A DNA stretch of 64,000 nt from Bernardetia sp. (GCA_020630575.1 JAHDBD010000023.1:1-64000), one strand, 5' to 3'; shown: positions 53,394-62,586, numbered from the stretch's first letter. The notes: generated by a model from the letters alone, not told the origin. Numbers and translations are program-made.

Positions 53394-54500
53394 ATGTGGA
53401 AAAGAATCAGCAGAATTTTGCAAGCCAATGAAGAACATGCTCGTATAGAGCAAGAAAAAGCAGAAAGAGGAGATGCAAGTCAAATCTTTAAGCTGGCAAT
53501 CGTGCAAATTGAACAAGCTATTCATAAAAATAGTGTCATTTGGGAAAACGTAAGAAAAAATAAAGAAGAATTATATCAAAAAATAGAACAAATAAAATAT
53601 GCCATTCAGCAAGAAGAAACGGCTTTGCAGTATGCTCTAAGAAGTAAAAATAAATCACTTGCTAGTTCTCATATTCTTCAAAAAGAAAATTTAGAAAAAC
53701 AAAAGAGAGAATTCGAAACACTTTATAATAATGTGTTACAGACTTGGCAGCAAATGCAACTTCAAAAGCAAAAGCTGACTTTACAACTACAAGAACTAAA
53801 AACAAAAGAAATTTTACTTACAAACAGACTTCAAAATGCCAAAAATCAGCGTGAATTACAGCAAGTTCTTGATAGTTTAGAAATTTCTGATGAAATAGAT
53901 TTATTTGAAGATAAAGTAAATCAAGCTCAGATTGAAGTGGATTTGGTAGATGGTGTCTTGGATATAGAAAATCAAATTGATGGATTAGAAGCTAATTCTT
54001 TACAAGATATAGATGAAAAAATAAATAAGAAATTCGAAAACTATCAACAACAAGAACAAGAGAAAATTCAAGAAAAACAGAGAAAAAGAATTGAACAGCT
54101 TTTCAGTAGAAATGAAAATAAAACGCAGCAACAAAAGCAAAACGAGAAAAAGCAACTAGAAGAAAAACGAAAAAATCTTTTAGAACAATTTAAAACAAAT
54201 CACATAAAAAATGTAAATAGCAACGACAACAAAAAATTAGAAGACGAAATTAAGGCACATTTTGATAAGGAAAATAAAACAACAGAAAATAAATCAGATG
54301 TTTTAAATAACTTTTTTTCTCAAAGTGAAAGAGGTTCAGAAAGCAAATTAATCAATACAGAAAAAGAATCAGTCATAAATGATTTTTTTGGAAAGAATGA
54401 GAAAGTAGAAAAAAAGAAACAAACACCTAAAGAAGAAGCAAAAAAGTCAGAAGAACAGCTCAGTAAAGAAGAACAAATGAAAAAGTTTTTTGGTAAATAA
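53394..54500 (+). CDS. PspA/IM30-like coiled-coil protein
   Basis: The 368 residues are almost entirely helical and charged. About 1-220 has the PspA/IM30 pattern: an amphipathic start (MWKRISRILQANEEHARIEQ), a long paired coiled coil (ALQYALRSKNKSLASSHILQ through LQLQELKTKEILLTNRLQN), and a VDLVDGVLDIENQIDGLE segment. The C-terminal 150 residues are a low-complexity Lys/Glu/Gln tail, longer than in PspA. PspA-like proteins protect or remodel membranes under stress. The start at 53394 is preferred over an upstream TTG. It precedes three TerD genes on the same strand, a pairing seen in other Ter-type stress clusters. Confidence 0.75.
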   Translation: MWKRISRILQANEEHARIEQEKAERGDASQIFKLAIVQIEQAIHKNSVIWENVRKNKEELYQKIEQIKYAIQQEETALQYALRSKNKSLASSHILQKENLEKQKREFETLYNNVLQTWQQMQLQKQKLTLQLQELKTKEILLTNRLQNAKNQRELQQVLDSLEISDEIDLFEDKVNQAQIEVDLVDGVLDIENQIDGLEANSLQDIDEKINKKFENYQQQEQEKIQEKQRKRIEQLFSRNENKTQQQKQNEKKQLEEKRKNLLEQFKTNHIKNVNSNDNKKLEDEIKAHFDKENKTTENKSDVLNNFFSQSERGSESKLINTEKESVINDFFGKNEKVEKKKQTPKEEAKKSEEQLSKEEQMKKFFGK

Positions 54501-54608
54501 TTATCTATTCAGTTGAAAAACAGTAATAATAGAAAAATATTTACTATGTTTTAACAACGTACAATCTAAGTTTATTTATTCAATTTCACACTTAAAATAA
54601 CTCAAAAA

Positions 54609-55169
54609 ATGGCAATTTCGCTAAAAAAAGGAGGACGTTTCAACCTCTCTAAAAACGAACCTAGTTTAGAAAAAGTAATGGTCGGACTTGGCTGGGAAAT
54701 GAAGTCAGGTGTAAAATTAGATCTTGATGTATCTGTTTTTATGGTAGGAGCTTCTGGTAAAGTGCCTGCTGATGAATATTTTGTTTTTTATAATAACCTC
54801 AAATCGCCAGATGGTTCTATTCAACATACAGGCGATAACCGAACTGGTGATGGTGATGGTGATGATGAAATGGTTTTGGCAAACTTGCCTCTTGTTTCAT
54901 CAGATGTAAATGAACTGATTTTTGTGGCTTCTATTCATGAAGCTGCTGCTCGCCGTCATAATTATGGAATGTTAAAAGATGCTTATATAAGAATTGTTGA
55001 TGTTAGTTCGGATAGAGAAATTTTACGTTATGATTTAGATGAAGAGTTTTCTTCAAATACAGATGTAGAGTTTGGAAGATTAGTTAGAGAAAACGGAGAA
55101 TGGTCTTTTATAGCTTCTGGAGTAGGCGAAAATGGAGGTTTACAGGCATTTTTAGACAAATACGCTTAA
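54609..55169 (+). CDS. TerD family stress protein, paralogue 1
   Basis: This 186-residue protein has the TerD fold: LEKVMVGLGWEMKSG, LDLDVSVFMVG, FVFYNNLKSPDGSIQHTGDN, then the acidic RTGDGDGDDEM, which binds calcium in characterised members, and ASIHEAAARRHNYGMLKDAY. It ends with EWSFIASGVGENGGLQAFL. TerD proteins belong to tellurite-resistance and general membrane/phage-stress systems. It is very similar to the third paralogue at 56128. It lies 108 bases after the PspA-like gene. Confidence 0.92.
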   Translation: MAISLKKGGRFNLSKNEPSLEKVMVGLGWEMKSGVKLDLDVSVFMVGASGKVPADEYFVFYNNLKSPDGSIQHTGDNRTGDGDGDDEMVLANLPLVSSDVNELIFVASIHEAAARRHNYGMLKDAYIRIVDVSSDREILRYDLDEEFSSNTDVEFGRLVRENGEWSFIASGVGENGGLQAFLDKYA

Positions 55170-55173
55170 ACTA

Positions 55174-55209
55174 ATTTAGACCTACCAAAGCAGCAAAGCT
55201 AATTTAGAA
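55174..55209 (+). repeat. 20-bp unit flanked by 8-bp direct repeats, copy 1
   Basis: The unit CCTACCAAAGCAGCAAAGCT is bordered on both sides by AATTTAGA. The other copy is at 55937-55984. It sits in the gap between TerD paralogues 1 and 2. Confidence 0.7.
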
Positions 55210-55299
55210 GGTAGATTTTAGAATTAATTTCAATTCTATCTTCTAAATTCTGACTTTATTTTAATTCTAAATTCATAATTCTAAAATCTAAATTTATAT

Positions 55300-55935
55300 A
55301 TGAGTATTTCATTAAATAAAAAAACAGGTATTAATCTCAAAAAAGGAAGTTCTATTTCTTTAGAAAAAGCTGGTAAAACCTATGACCGAATTTGTATCGG
55401 AGTAAACTGGGGAATGATAAAAACAAAACAACTTTTTGGTTTAGTTTCTAGCAATGAAAGTGTAGATTTGGATGGAAGTGTTGCCGTTTTTGATAAAGAC
55501 GGAAACCGAATTGATTTAGTTTACTATTCTTCACTTGTTTCTAAAGATAAAGCTATTGTTCATAGTGGCGATGATAGAGAAGGTGATAGCAAAACAGATG
55601 ATTTTGATAATGAAGTTATAGAAATTGAACTTAACAAAATTAATGTAAAAGCAACCCAACTTATTTTCTTCTTAAACTCATACAAAGGACAAGATTTTGC
55701 AGAAATTCCTTACTCTAAGATTCGAATTTTTGAAGGAAATAGAAGAGAAGTAAGAGAAGTTTTGGCTACGTTTAATCTATCATCTGAAACAAAATTTGCA
55801 GGACATACTTCCATGGTAATGGGCAAAATGGTTCGTCATACTTCTGGTAAATGGGAGTTCAAAGCCATTGGAGAAGCGATTCGTGCGCCTCAGATGAGCC
55901 AAACATTAGATATTATTGCTAATGAATATTTGTAG
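55300..55935 (+). CDS. TerD family stress protein, divergent paralogue 2
   Basis: The 211 residues retain the TerD frame (YDRICIGVNWGMIK, VDLDGSVAVFDKDGNRIDLVYY, VHSGDDREGD) but differ from paralogues 1 and 3. The acidic segment is SGDDREGDSKTDDFDNEV instead of GDNRTGDGDGDDEM, a stretch of about 15 residues is inserted near the start (KTKQLFGLVSSNES), and the C-terminus is KFKAIGEAI-like (KWEFKAIGEAIRAPQMSQTL). It resembles the TerA/TerZ-type branch. Differences at the metal site suggest altered calcium binding. It lies between two nearly alike TerD genes. Confidence 0.85.
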   Translation: MSISLNKKTGINLKKGSSISLEKAGKTYDRICIGVNWGMIKTKQLFGLVSSNESVDLDGSVAVFDKDGNRIDLVYYSSLVSKDKAIVHSGDDREGDSKTDDFDNEVIEIELNKINVKATQLIFFLNSYKGQDFAEIPYSKIRIFEGNRREVREVLATFNLSSETKFAGHTSMVMGKMVRHTSGKWEFKAIGEAIRAPQMSQTLDIIANEYL

Positions 55936-55936
55936 A

Positions 55937-55984
55937 AGAATTACGAATTACGACCTGCCAAAGCAGCGAAGCTAATTACGAATT
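55937..55984 (+). repeat. 20-bp unit flanked by 8-bp direct repeats, copy 2
   Basis: The unit CCTGCCAAAGCAGCGAAGCT is bordered on both sides by AATTACGA. It differs from copy 1 at two bases, while the flanking 8-mers differ between the two sites. It sits in the gap between TerD paralogues 2 and 3. Confidence 0.7.
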
Positions 55985-56127
55985 TGATTTTTTAGAAAAT
56001 AGTAATTTCAAATTCTAAATCGATAATATTGTCATAATTAGTTATGCTGAATATTCATTTCGTAATTCTAATTCTCCAAAAGTCATAACTTATAATTCAC
56101 AACTTATAACTCACAACTTAATTAATT

Positions 56128-56688
56128 ATGTCAATCAAACTCACAAAAGGAAGTACACTCAATTTAACAAAAAAAGAACCTGCATTAGAAAAAATAATGA
56201 TAGGATTAGGCTGGGACATGAAAACATCTAACAAACTAGATTTGGATGTATCTATGTTTATGATAGGAAAAAATGGAAAACTTATTTCGGATGAATATCT
56301 AGTTTTTTATAATAACTTGAAATCTCCTGATGGCTCTGCACAACATTTGGGTGATAACCGTACAGGTGATGGAGACGGAGATGATGAAATGATTTTGGTT
56401 AATCTTGCTACCATAAATCCTGAAGTAACTGAGCTTATTTTGGCTGTCACTATTCATGAGGCAGAAGCTCGTCGTCATCATTTTGGGCTTCTGAAAGATG
56501 CCTATATTCGTATTGTAGATGTCAAAACAGATAGACAAATCTTGATTTATGACCTTGATGAAGAATTTCCTAATGATACAGATGTAGAGTTTGGAAGACT
56601 TATAAAGCAGAATAATGAATGGTCTTTTGTAGCTTCTGGAATTGGAAACCGTGAAGGATTGCAAGGCTATGTAAATAGATATGCTTAG
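56128..56688 (+). CDS. TerD family stress protein, paralogue 3
   Basis: This 186-residue protein is nearly collinear with paralogue 1: ISLKKG/IKLTKG start, LEKIMIGLGWDMKTS, LDLDVSMFMIG, NNLKSPDGSAQHLGDN, the calcium-site segment RTGDGDGDDEM, and VEFGRLIKQNNEWSFVASG. The same length and the high similarity point to a gene duplication. It ends the cluster, and a terminator follows at 56720. Confidence 0.92.
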   Translation: MSIKLTKGSTLNLTKKEPALEKIMIGLGWDMKTSNKLDLDVSMFMIGKNGKLISDEYLVFYNNLKSPDGSAQHLGDNRTGDGDGDDEMILVNLATINPEVTELILAVTIHEAEARRHHFGLLKDAYIRIVDVKTDRQILIYDLDEEFPNDTDVEFGRLIKQNNEWSFVASGIGNREGLQGYVNRYA

Positions 56689-56718
56689 AGTAAGATAAAA
56701 AAAATAGATGTTAAGCCA

Positions 56719-56760
56719 TTAAAAACCGAATCAGAAATTAATTTCTAATTCGGTTTTTAG
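56719..56760. terminator. Bidirectional terminator after the Ter cluster
   Basis: The arms AAAAACCGAAT and ATTCGGTTTTT enclose an inner palindrome AGAAATTAATTTCT. It lies between two convergent genes. Confidence 0.8.
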
Positions 56761-56762
56761 TT

Positions 56763-57563
56763 TTATTTTCCATCTTCATTTATCAAAAAAGGAGTTTTTC
56801 CGTTTGTAATAATTACTTTTGCATTATTGGATTTTGAAAGGTCTTTAAATGCTTCTATACTCAAATACTTTAGCGTAATTTCATTAAGAGATTCGTTTAT
56901 AATTTTTTGGGCATCACGAATAGCTTCAGCTTCAATTTTCATTCTTTCAGCTTCTTGTCTTTCACGTTCCAAAACAAATTGCATTGTTTGCGCTCTTTGT
57001 TCAGCTTGTAATTTTTCTTCTATTGTTCTTGAAAGGTTGGCAGGCAAATTAATACTTTTCAAAAGAACAGATTCTACTACAAAACCTCTATCTCCTAAGC
57101 GTTCCGTCATTTTTTTAGCAATGGCAAGTTCTATCTCATGACGCTCAGAAGTATATAAGTCTTTCGCAAAAAAGTTGGCTGTAACATCAGCTACCGAAGA
57201 GCGCAAAACACTCATAATTATATCCTCGCCATTCCTGACACCGACTGTTTTTACGATTTGTATAGCATATTCTTCTTGGATATGAAACAAAACAGACAAA
57301 TCACAACTAATATTCAATCCTTCTTTTGTAGGAAGAGAAGAAAGAGAAGCATACATATTGATGGTGCGTATCGGAACTTTAACAATTTTACTAAAAAAAG
57401 GATTATGCAAGTACATACCTGGTTGTCTGACTCCTCCTTTTATTTTTCCTAAACGCTGTTTTACGCCTACTTCCCCTGGTCGGACAATGCCACAGGAAGA
57501 TAGAGAGAATGAAAAAACAGTCAGTAATAATAATGATAAAGTGAATTTTGAATTGAGTTTCAT
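56763..57563 (-). CDS. SPFH/prohibitin-like lipoprotein
   Basis: The 266 residues begin with a lipoprotein signal ending at Cys24 (SFSLSSCG). The SPFH (prohibitin/stomatin) domain runs from about 27 to 190: RPGEVGVKQRLGKIKGG, MYLHNPFFSKIVKVPIRT, LNISCDLSVLFHIQEE, then RSSVADVTANFFAKDLYTSE. A helical coiled-coil stretch rich in Ala, Glu and Arg follows (RTIEEKLQAEQRAQTMQFVL). Such proteins form membrane rings or microdomains and support protein quality control; a lipid anchor in place of the usual N-terminal helix is less common. It is convergent with the TerD cluster. Confidence 0.85.
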   Translation of the reverse strand: MKLNSKFTLSLLLLTVFSFSLSSCGIVRPGEVGVKQRLGKIKGGVRQPGMYLHNPFFSKIVKVPIRTINMYASLSSLPTKEGLNISCDLSVLFHIQEEYAIQIVKTVGVRNGEDIIMSVLRSSVADVTANFFAKDLYTSERHEIELAIAKKMTERLGDRGFVVESVLLKSINLPANLSRTIEEKLQAEQRAQTMQFVLERERQEAERMKIEAEAIRDAQKIINESLNEITLKYLSIEAFKDLSKSNNAKVIITNGKTPFLINEDGK

Positions 57564-57894
57564 TGTAGTAAATGTTTATGAGTAAAAATGGAATTAGAGT
57601 TTTTGGGTCTTCAACAACGGCTTTATACCTTGGCAGTTGAGAGGTAAACAAAACAATCAAGTTTCTATATTTTCTAATACGGCAAAAATGTAGAAAAGTA
57701 TGTTCAAAAGAGAAAATAATTTTTAATAAACTGATTTTTAATAATTTGAGTTTAATGAATAAATGGTGTTAAATAAGTGTTTTATGATTTAAAAACCGAC
57801 TTTGCTAAACTTTATTATAATTCTTGTTTACAATCATTTTCTATTACATTTAGCTTTTAGTCAATCAGTATTTGTAACTAAAGATGTAGAAAAA

Positions 57895-58218
57895 ATGAAA
57901 TATCTTAGATTAGTTTTAGTCATTGTTTTTAATGCTTTGTGGATTTCTTATATAGAACCAGTACACAATTTTTTCTTGATTGTAGAACTACTTGCTTGCT
58001 CAACTTTAGGCTTCGGAATTACCTTTGCTATATCTAGTAAAAAAAGTAAAAATAGAATCTTTATTTGGGCTTTGTTTTATGGTTCATTACTCTCTTTGAT
58101 TTTGTTTTTAGTGCTTTCGTTTTTAGCTTTTATAGCTCTCATAGTAACGTTTTATTATTTTATTGAAATTTTATCTTCTTTTTTTGACAAATTAGATGCA
58201 CTAGGTAAAATGTTGTAA
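57895..58218 (+). CDS. Small hypothetical membrane protein
   Basis: From the ATG at 57895 the product has 107 residues and three hydrophobic segments (about 3-18, 24-45 and 60-95, the last FYGSLLSLILFLVLSFLAFI). The frame is open further upstream with a TTG at 57802 that would add 31 residues including another hydrophobic stretch; the ATG is preferred. No family is recognised. It is 63 bases upstream of the phosphoribosyltransferase gene. Confidence 0.5.
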   Translation: MKYLRLVLVIVFNALWISYIEPVHNFFLIVELLACSTLGFGITFAISSKKSKNRIFIWALFYGSLLSLILFLVLSFLAFIALIVTFYYFIEILSSFFDKLDALGKML

Positions 58219-58281
58219 TAAAAAAAATAGTATCTTAGTCTATCCAAATCAAAACTATTCTCAATTAAAAAATAACTGATT

Positions 58282-58809
58282 TTGCAAGCTGAAAATAAAC
58301 TAAATCAAACAGAAGGTCAAATCCTTAATTCTGAACAAACGAAGCAAAAAATACGCAGACTAGCCTTTGAGATTTATGAAGAAAATTTTGAAGAAAAAAC
58401 GCTCATTTTGGCAGGAATTGAAGGAATGGGTATGCTTCTGACAAAAGAGTTAGCCAAAGAACTAGAACAAATATCGCCATTAGAGATAATACAAATCTGT
58501 ATTCGATTGGATAAACTTCAACCTACTCAAAGTGAAGTAGTCTTAGATTGCGAAACTTCTGTTTTCGAAAACCAATCTATTGTTTTGATAGATGATGTTT
58601 TGAATACAGGCAGAACTCTTGCTTATAGTCTTCGTCCGTTTTTAAAAGTAAGAATTAAGGAACTTCATACAGCAGTTTTGATAGATAGAGGACATCATTC
58701 TTTTCCTATTGCAGCCGATTTTGCTGGGCTTCGGTTATCTACTACGTTGCAGGAGCGAATTGAAGTTATTTTAGATAATGAAAAAAAATATGGTGTTTAT
58801 TTGCATTAG
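58282..58809 (+). CDS. PyrR-like phosphoribosyltransferase
   Basis: The 175 residues show a type I phosphoribosyltransferase fold. The PRPP site is SIVLIDDVLNTGRTLAYSL (the family form is VxLVDDVLxTGRT), and the C-terminus has TAVLIDRGHHSFPIAADFAG, very like PyrR, the pyrimidine regulator/uracil phosphoribosyltransferase. The central hood loop (IQICIRLDKLQPTQSEVVLD) is longer and unlike PyrR. The only suitable start is the TTG at 58282; the first internal ATG would cut into the domain. It could regulate or salvage a base, but the ligand is uncertain. Confidence 0.78.
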   Translation: MQAENKLNQTEGQILNSEQTKQKIRRLAFEIYEENFEEKTLILAGIEGMGMLLTKELAKELEQISPLEIIQICIRLDKLQPTQSEVVLDCETSVFENQSIVLIDDVLNTGRTLAYSLRPFLKVRIKELHTAVLIDRGHHSFPIAADFAGLRLSTTLQERIEVILDNEKKYGVYLH

Positions 58810-59045
58810 CCTAAAAAAATTCGGATTTTAAAGGATATTTCAAAATAAATATATTTTTGATTCTGAATTAGTTTGAAAATGACACGTAAAAGTAATATCT
58901 TGTATCACTAATAGCATTACTATAGTTGTAGTATACATATTTTACTTTGGCATAATTGCTTTCTTTCAATCAAGGATTCTGATAGCAAACTGTAAAGTCT
59001 ATTCTTACAAAAAACCTAACTCACTCTTACTCTTCAACATATATT

Positions 59046-60725
59046 ATGGACAAAATTTGGCTCAAATCATACCCAGAAGGCATTCCAGCAGAAATAAATC
59101 CTGATGAACACTCTTCACTTTTGGAATTATTCGAAGAAAGCATTGCAAAATATGGCGATAAAATCGCTTATGAAAACATGGGTGCAACACTTACATTTAA
59201 TGAATTAGATGAAAAAAGTGCAGCCTTTGCAGCCTATATACAAAGAAAAGGGTTACAGAAAGGCGACCGTTTTGTTATTCAATCGCCTAATTTAATTCAG
59301 TATCCAATCGCTATTTTTGGCATATTGCGTGCAGGATTGATTGTCGTAAACACAAATCCTCTTTATACACCAAAAGAAATGGAACATCAGTTTAAAGATT
59401 CAGGTGCAAAAGGCATTCTGATTTTGGCAAACTTTGCTTCTAATCTTGAAAAAATTATTAAGCATACAAGTATAGAGCATGTAATTGTTACAGAAGTAGC
59501 TGATATGGTAGGTGGTTTGAAAGGTTGGGCTATGAATATGGCTATTAAATATTTGAAGAAAATGGTTCCTTCTTATTCTCTTCCACAAGAAATTTCTTTT
59601 AAAGATGCGCTTTATGAAGGAAAGAAATATAATTATAGCAAACCAAAATTTGATTCTGGTGATATAGCATTTTTGCAATATACAGGAGGAACGACAGGTG
59701 TTTCGAAGGGGGCAATGTTAACTCATCGAAATATTTTAGCCAATATGCAACAATTGGTTGCTTGGACAAGTGCTAGTCCGATTAAAGAAGGCGTAGAAAC
59801 AGGAATTACTGCACTTCCACTCTATCATATTTTTGCACTTACCTACAATTGCTTTGGATTTTTGCGTTATGGAGTGAAAAATGTTCTGATTACAAACCCT
59901 AGAGATATGGCAGGTTTTGTAGAAGAACTCAAAAAACATAAAATGGGACTTATTAGTGGTGTAAATACCCTTTTCAATGGTCTTTTGAATCAGCCAGAAT
60001 TTAAAAATGTAGATTTTTCTCATCTTAAAGTAGCTTTAGGTGGTGGAATGGCAGTACAAGAAGCTGTAAATAATCGTTGGAAAGAAGTAACAGGACAGCC
60101 GATTGCAGAAGCGTATGGCTTGACAGAAACTTCACCAGGACTTATCGTAAATCCTTTATCTGGAGATGTTCGTATTGGTTGGATTGGGCTTCCTCTTCCA
60201 AGTACAGAAGTACGTATTTTGGATGATGCAGGTAACGATGTAGAACTCGGACAACCTGGAGAGATTTGTGGAAAAGGACCTCAAATTATGAAAGGTTATT
60301 GGCAGCGTCCAGAAGAAACGGCGAATGTAATGATAGGTGATTACTTCAAAACTGGAGATATTGGAATAATGGATGAAGAAGGCTATTTCAAAATTGTTGA
60401 TAGAAAGAAAGAAATGATTTTGGTTTCAGGATTCAATGTTTATCCAAACGAAATTGAAGGTGTAATTGCACTCAATGATAAAGTTTTGGAAGTAGGAGTA
60501 ATCGGAATTCCAGATGAAAAGTCACACGAGGCAATTATGGCTTGTATCGTAAAGAAAGATGACAGTCTTACAAAAGAAGAAATAAGAGCTTTCTGTAAAG
60601 AACATTTGACAGGTTACAAAGTACCAAAACACGTAGTTTTTAAAGATGAATTGCCAAAATCTAATGTAGGTAAAATTCTTAGACGTGTTTTGAAAGAACA
60701 AGAACTAGGTACTGAAAAAGTATAA
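59046..60725 (+). CDS. fadD: Long-chain fatty-acid-CoA ligase (acyl-adenylate forming)
   Basis: This 559-residue ANL-superfamily enzyme activates fatty acids to acyl-CoA through an acyl-adenylate. Core motifs are the P-loop LQYTGGTTGVSKGAMLTHRN, A5 IAEAYGLTETSPG, A7 GDYFKTGDIGIMDEEGYFK, A8 VDRKKEMILVSGFNVYPNEIE (given as DRKKEMILVSGFNVYP) and the A10 lysine in LPKSNVGKILRRVL. The length and pattern fit FadD. It is monocistronic with its own terminator and feeds beta-oxidation or lipid synthesis. Confidence 0.92.
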   Translation: MDKIWLKSYPEGIPAEINPDEHSSLLELFEESIAKYGDKIAYENMGATLTFNELDEKSAAFAAYIQRKGLQKGDRFVIQSPNLIQYPIAIFGILRAGLIVVNTNPLYTPKEMEHQFKDSGAKGILILANFASNLEKIIKHTSIEHVIVTEVADMVGGLKGWAMNMAIKYLKKMVPSYSLPQEISFKDALYEGKKYNYSKPKFDSGDIAFLQYTGGTTGVSKGAMLTHRNILANMQQLVAWTSASPIKEGVETGITALPLYHIFALTYNCFGFLRYGVKNVLITNPRDMAGFVEELKKHKMGLISGVNTLFNGLLNQPEFKNVDFSHLKVALGGGMAVQEAVNNRWKEVTGQPIAEAYGLTETSPGLIVNPLSGDVRIGWIGLPLPSTEVRILDDAGNDVELGQPGEICGKGPQIMKGYWQRPEETANVMIGDYFKTGDIGIMDEEGYFKIVDRKKEMILVSGFNVYPNEIEGVIALNDKVLEVGVIGIPDEKSHEAIMACIVKKDDSLTKEEIRAFCKEHLTGYKVPKHVVFKDELPKSNVGKILRRVLKEQELGTEKV

Positions 60726-60753
60726 CTTTTAGATAAAAAATTATTTCATAACT

Positions 60754-60798
60754 AAAAAAGGTTTCAAAAAGCATTATGTCTTTTTGAAACCTTTTTTC
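60754..60798. terminator. Bidirectional terminator after fadD
   Basis: The 17-bp arms AAAAAAGGTTTCAAAAA and TTTTTGAAACCTTTTTT enclose 10 bases. Confidence 0.85.
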
Positions 60799-60809
60799 TT
60801 AATGTATTT

Positions 60810-61919
60810 TTACTCTCTATTCTCTATTCCCTGCAATTTTCTCCTATCATTCTTATTCAAATACTGTTTTGCAATTCTATTTTCAGGTTTTCGATCAAAA
60901 GTATAGAGCGTAATAATGAACATAAATTCAAGAGGCTTCATTAGAAAATAGACAGAATCAGCTACAAATTTATTATTAAAAATGCTATAATATTTGTGGA
61001 CTATATTTCCAACTTTATTATAATTTCGTCTTATTAGATGATGTAGTTTTGGAAAGTTTTCTTCTAGTAATTCTTCAAAAGCATTTGCTACCAAAAGCTG
61101 GCGATTACAAATAATTTTGTTTCCACCTCTTTCTCCATATCTAACAGGCTTTACAATGTCTGAATGACCATTTGCAGCTACCGAACACAAGAAATGTTCT
61201 CCACAATTTACATTATCGCACATATAGTCAAGCTGAGAAAAACCGTGTTTATAGGTATCTGTAAAAGCACGAATTATAGAATCAGGTTTTTGACCAAATA
61301 ACAATAGAAAGCAAACAACAATTACCAAAATAGGCAAAGCCAAAATCAGTAAAATAGGATATTTTAGAATTGGCTCAAGACGCAAGATTCTCCAAGCTAT
61401 TTTTTCTATTGGGTTAGGCAATTTTTCTATCTCTGAAAGCTGAATAAAATTAGATTCTAGGAATTGATTTTGACTTTTTATAAGTTGGAAAACAAATACA
61501 ATACTTATTGGTAGATTCCCTAAAATGGATATTTCTTTTACTTGTAAAGCCACAAAAATATTTAGAACAAATCCAAGTAATAAACTAATATTGACAAAAA
61601 CTTCTAAAACAGGACTTAGTATTTTCTGTTTAAAAATAGAATAAATACCTGCTAAAATAGAAATACCCATCAAAACGTAAATTGTAAGTCTGTGTTCTGG
61701 AGAAAAAGTAGCACTTTCACTACAACAGTCATTTGTGCTTTTTTCTAGAAGTACAAAATACAAAAATGGTAATCCTACAATTACTAAAACATCAATAGTT
61801 TTTACTAAGTTTTTATTAAATACTCTTTTATTTATGAAAAAATAAATTAAAAACTCAATACTGACAAGCAAAGCAGATAGTAAGCAACCTACTACTAGCA
61901 ATATTATTATAATTTTCAT
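60810..61919 (-). CDS. DUF6688 family membrane protein
   Basis: The 369 residues begin at the ATG at 61919, directly before a transmembrane helix (MKIIIILLVVGCLLSALLVS); the frame extends 35 residues further without such support and would overlap the next gene. About seven hydrophobic segments fill the first 215 residues. The soluble C-terminal part carries the DUF6688 pattern: HFLCSVAANGHSDIVKPVRYGERGG, IICNRQLLVANAFEELLEE, and MKPLEFMFIITLYTFDRKPENRIAKQYL (each given only in part here: GHSDIVKPVRYGERGG, NRQLLVANAFEELLEE, TFDRKPENRIAKQYL). The function is unknown. Confidence 0.8.
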   Translation of the reverse strand: MKIIIILLVVGCLLSALLVSIEFLIYFFINKRVFNKNLVKTIDVLVIVGLPFLYFVLLEKSTNDCCSESATFSPEHRLTIYVLMGISILAGIYSIFKQKILSPVLEVFVNISLLLGFVLNIFVALQVKEISILGNLPISIVFVFQLIKSQNQFLESNFIQLSEIEKLPNPIEKIAWRILRLEPILKYPILLILALPILVIVVCFLLLFGQKPDSIIRAFTDTYKHGFSQLDYMCDNVNCGEHFLCSVAANGHSDIVKPVRYGERGGNKIICNRQLLVANAFEELLEENFPKLHHLIRRNYNKVGNIVHKYYSIFNNKFVADSVYFLMKPLEFMFIITLYTFDRKPENRIAKQYLNKNDRRKLQGIENRE

Positions 61920-61993
61920 TAGATTTGTTATTACAAAATGTAAGAAACTCAAAACAAACCATTCATAATCAATTTTATTTTTGATAACTGATT

Positions 61994-62518
61994 TTACTTC
62001 ATAACAGGTTCTGCAAAAACACAAGCCTTTACATTGCCAAAACGAAGTGTATCAAAACTTTGTGCTTTTTTTCGAATCTCATCAATTGAAATTTTAATCT
62101 CTCCAATAAGGTCATCATTATTATAAAAACGACCTGTTTTTACACCCATTTTTTTATCAAAATCATAGAATTTGATAGTGAGTTCTGCATTTGGTTTGGT
62201 ATCTGGAATATAAAAAGGTTTTACTTTATCCCATTTTGGTGTAAACTCATCTTTTATAGATTCAGACTCAAACAAACGGTCTTGTCCTAGCCAAATTTCA
62301 TAATATACATCTGGTTTGTGGTCGTAAGAAAACATATTTACAGGATCCCAATTTTTGGCATTTGTAGGCGATTCATCAATACTCAAAAAAGCAGGTTTTA
62401 TCTGTACTGCATACGTATTTTCAGGTTGTTTTGTACTCTCACAACTAAAAGCTAAGAATGAGAAAGAGAGCAAAAATAGAATTGAATAAAAGTGAGTAAA
62501 AGGTGTGATTAATTTCAT
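61994..62518 (-). CDS. C2-domain-like lipoprotein
   Basis: From the ATG at 62518 the protein has 174 residues, a lipoprotein signal with Cys26 (SFSFLAFSC) and an exported domain with beta strands arranged as in C2-like domains: PDVYYEIWLGQDRLFESESI, then FTPKWDKVKPFYIPDTK, AELTIKFYDFDKKM and DDLIGEIKISIDEI. That order (ligand loop, 'P.W', 'F.DFD', 'D.IG') is the C2 hallmark. It may bind lipid or calcium at the envelope. It sits 74 bases upstream of the DUF6688 start and could share its transcript. Confidence 0.7.
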   Translation of the reverse strand: MKLITPFTHFYSILFLLSFSFLAFSCESTKQPENTYAVQIKPAFLSIDESPTNAKNWDPVNMFSYDHKPDVYYEIWLGQDRLFESESIKDEFTPKWDKVKPFYIPDTKPNAELTIKFYDFDKKMGVKTGRFYNNDDLIGEIKISIDEIRKKAQSFDTLRFGNVKACVFAEPVMK

Positions 62519-62586
62519 ATAAATAATAATTGTTTTTAAGGTAGTATTGAAAATAAAATTCAAAGTTATCATCAAAAATAAAATAA

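Noticed and set aside
57600..57650. Possible further copy of the GTYGTYGGTG hairpin
   Set aside because: Only CAACAACGGC matches; no second arm is present.
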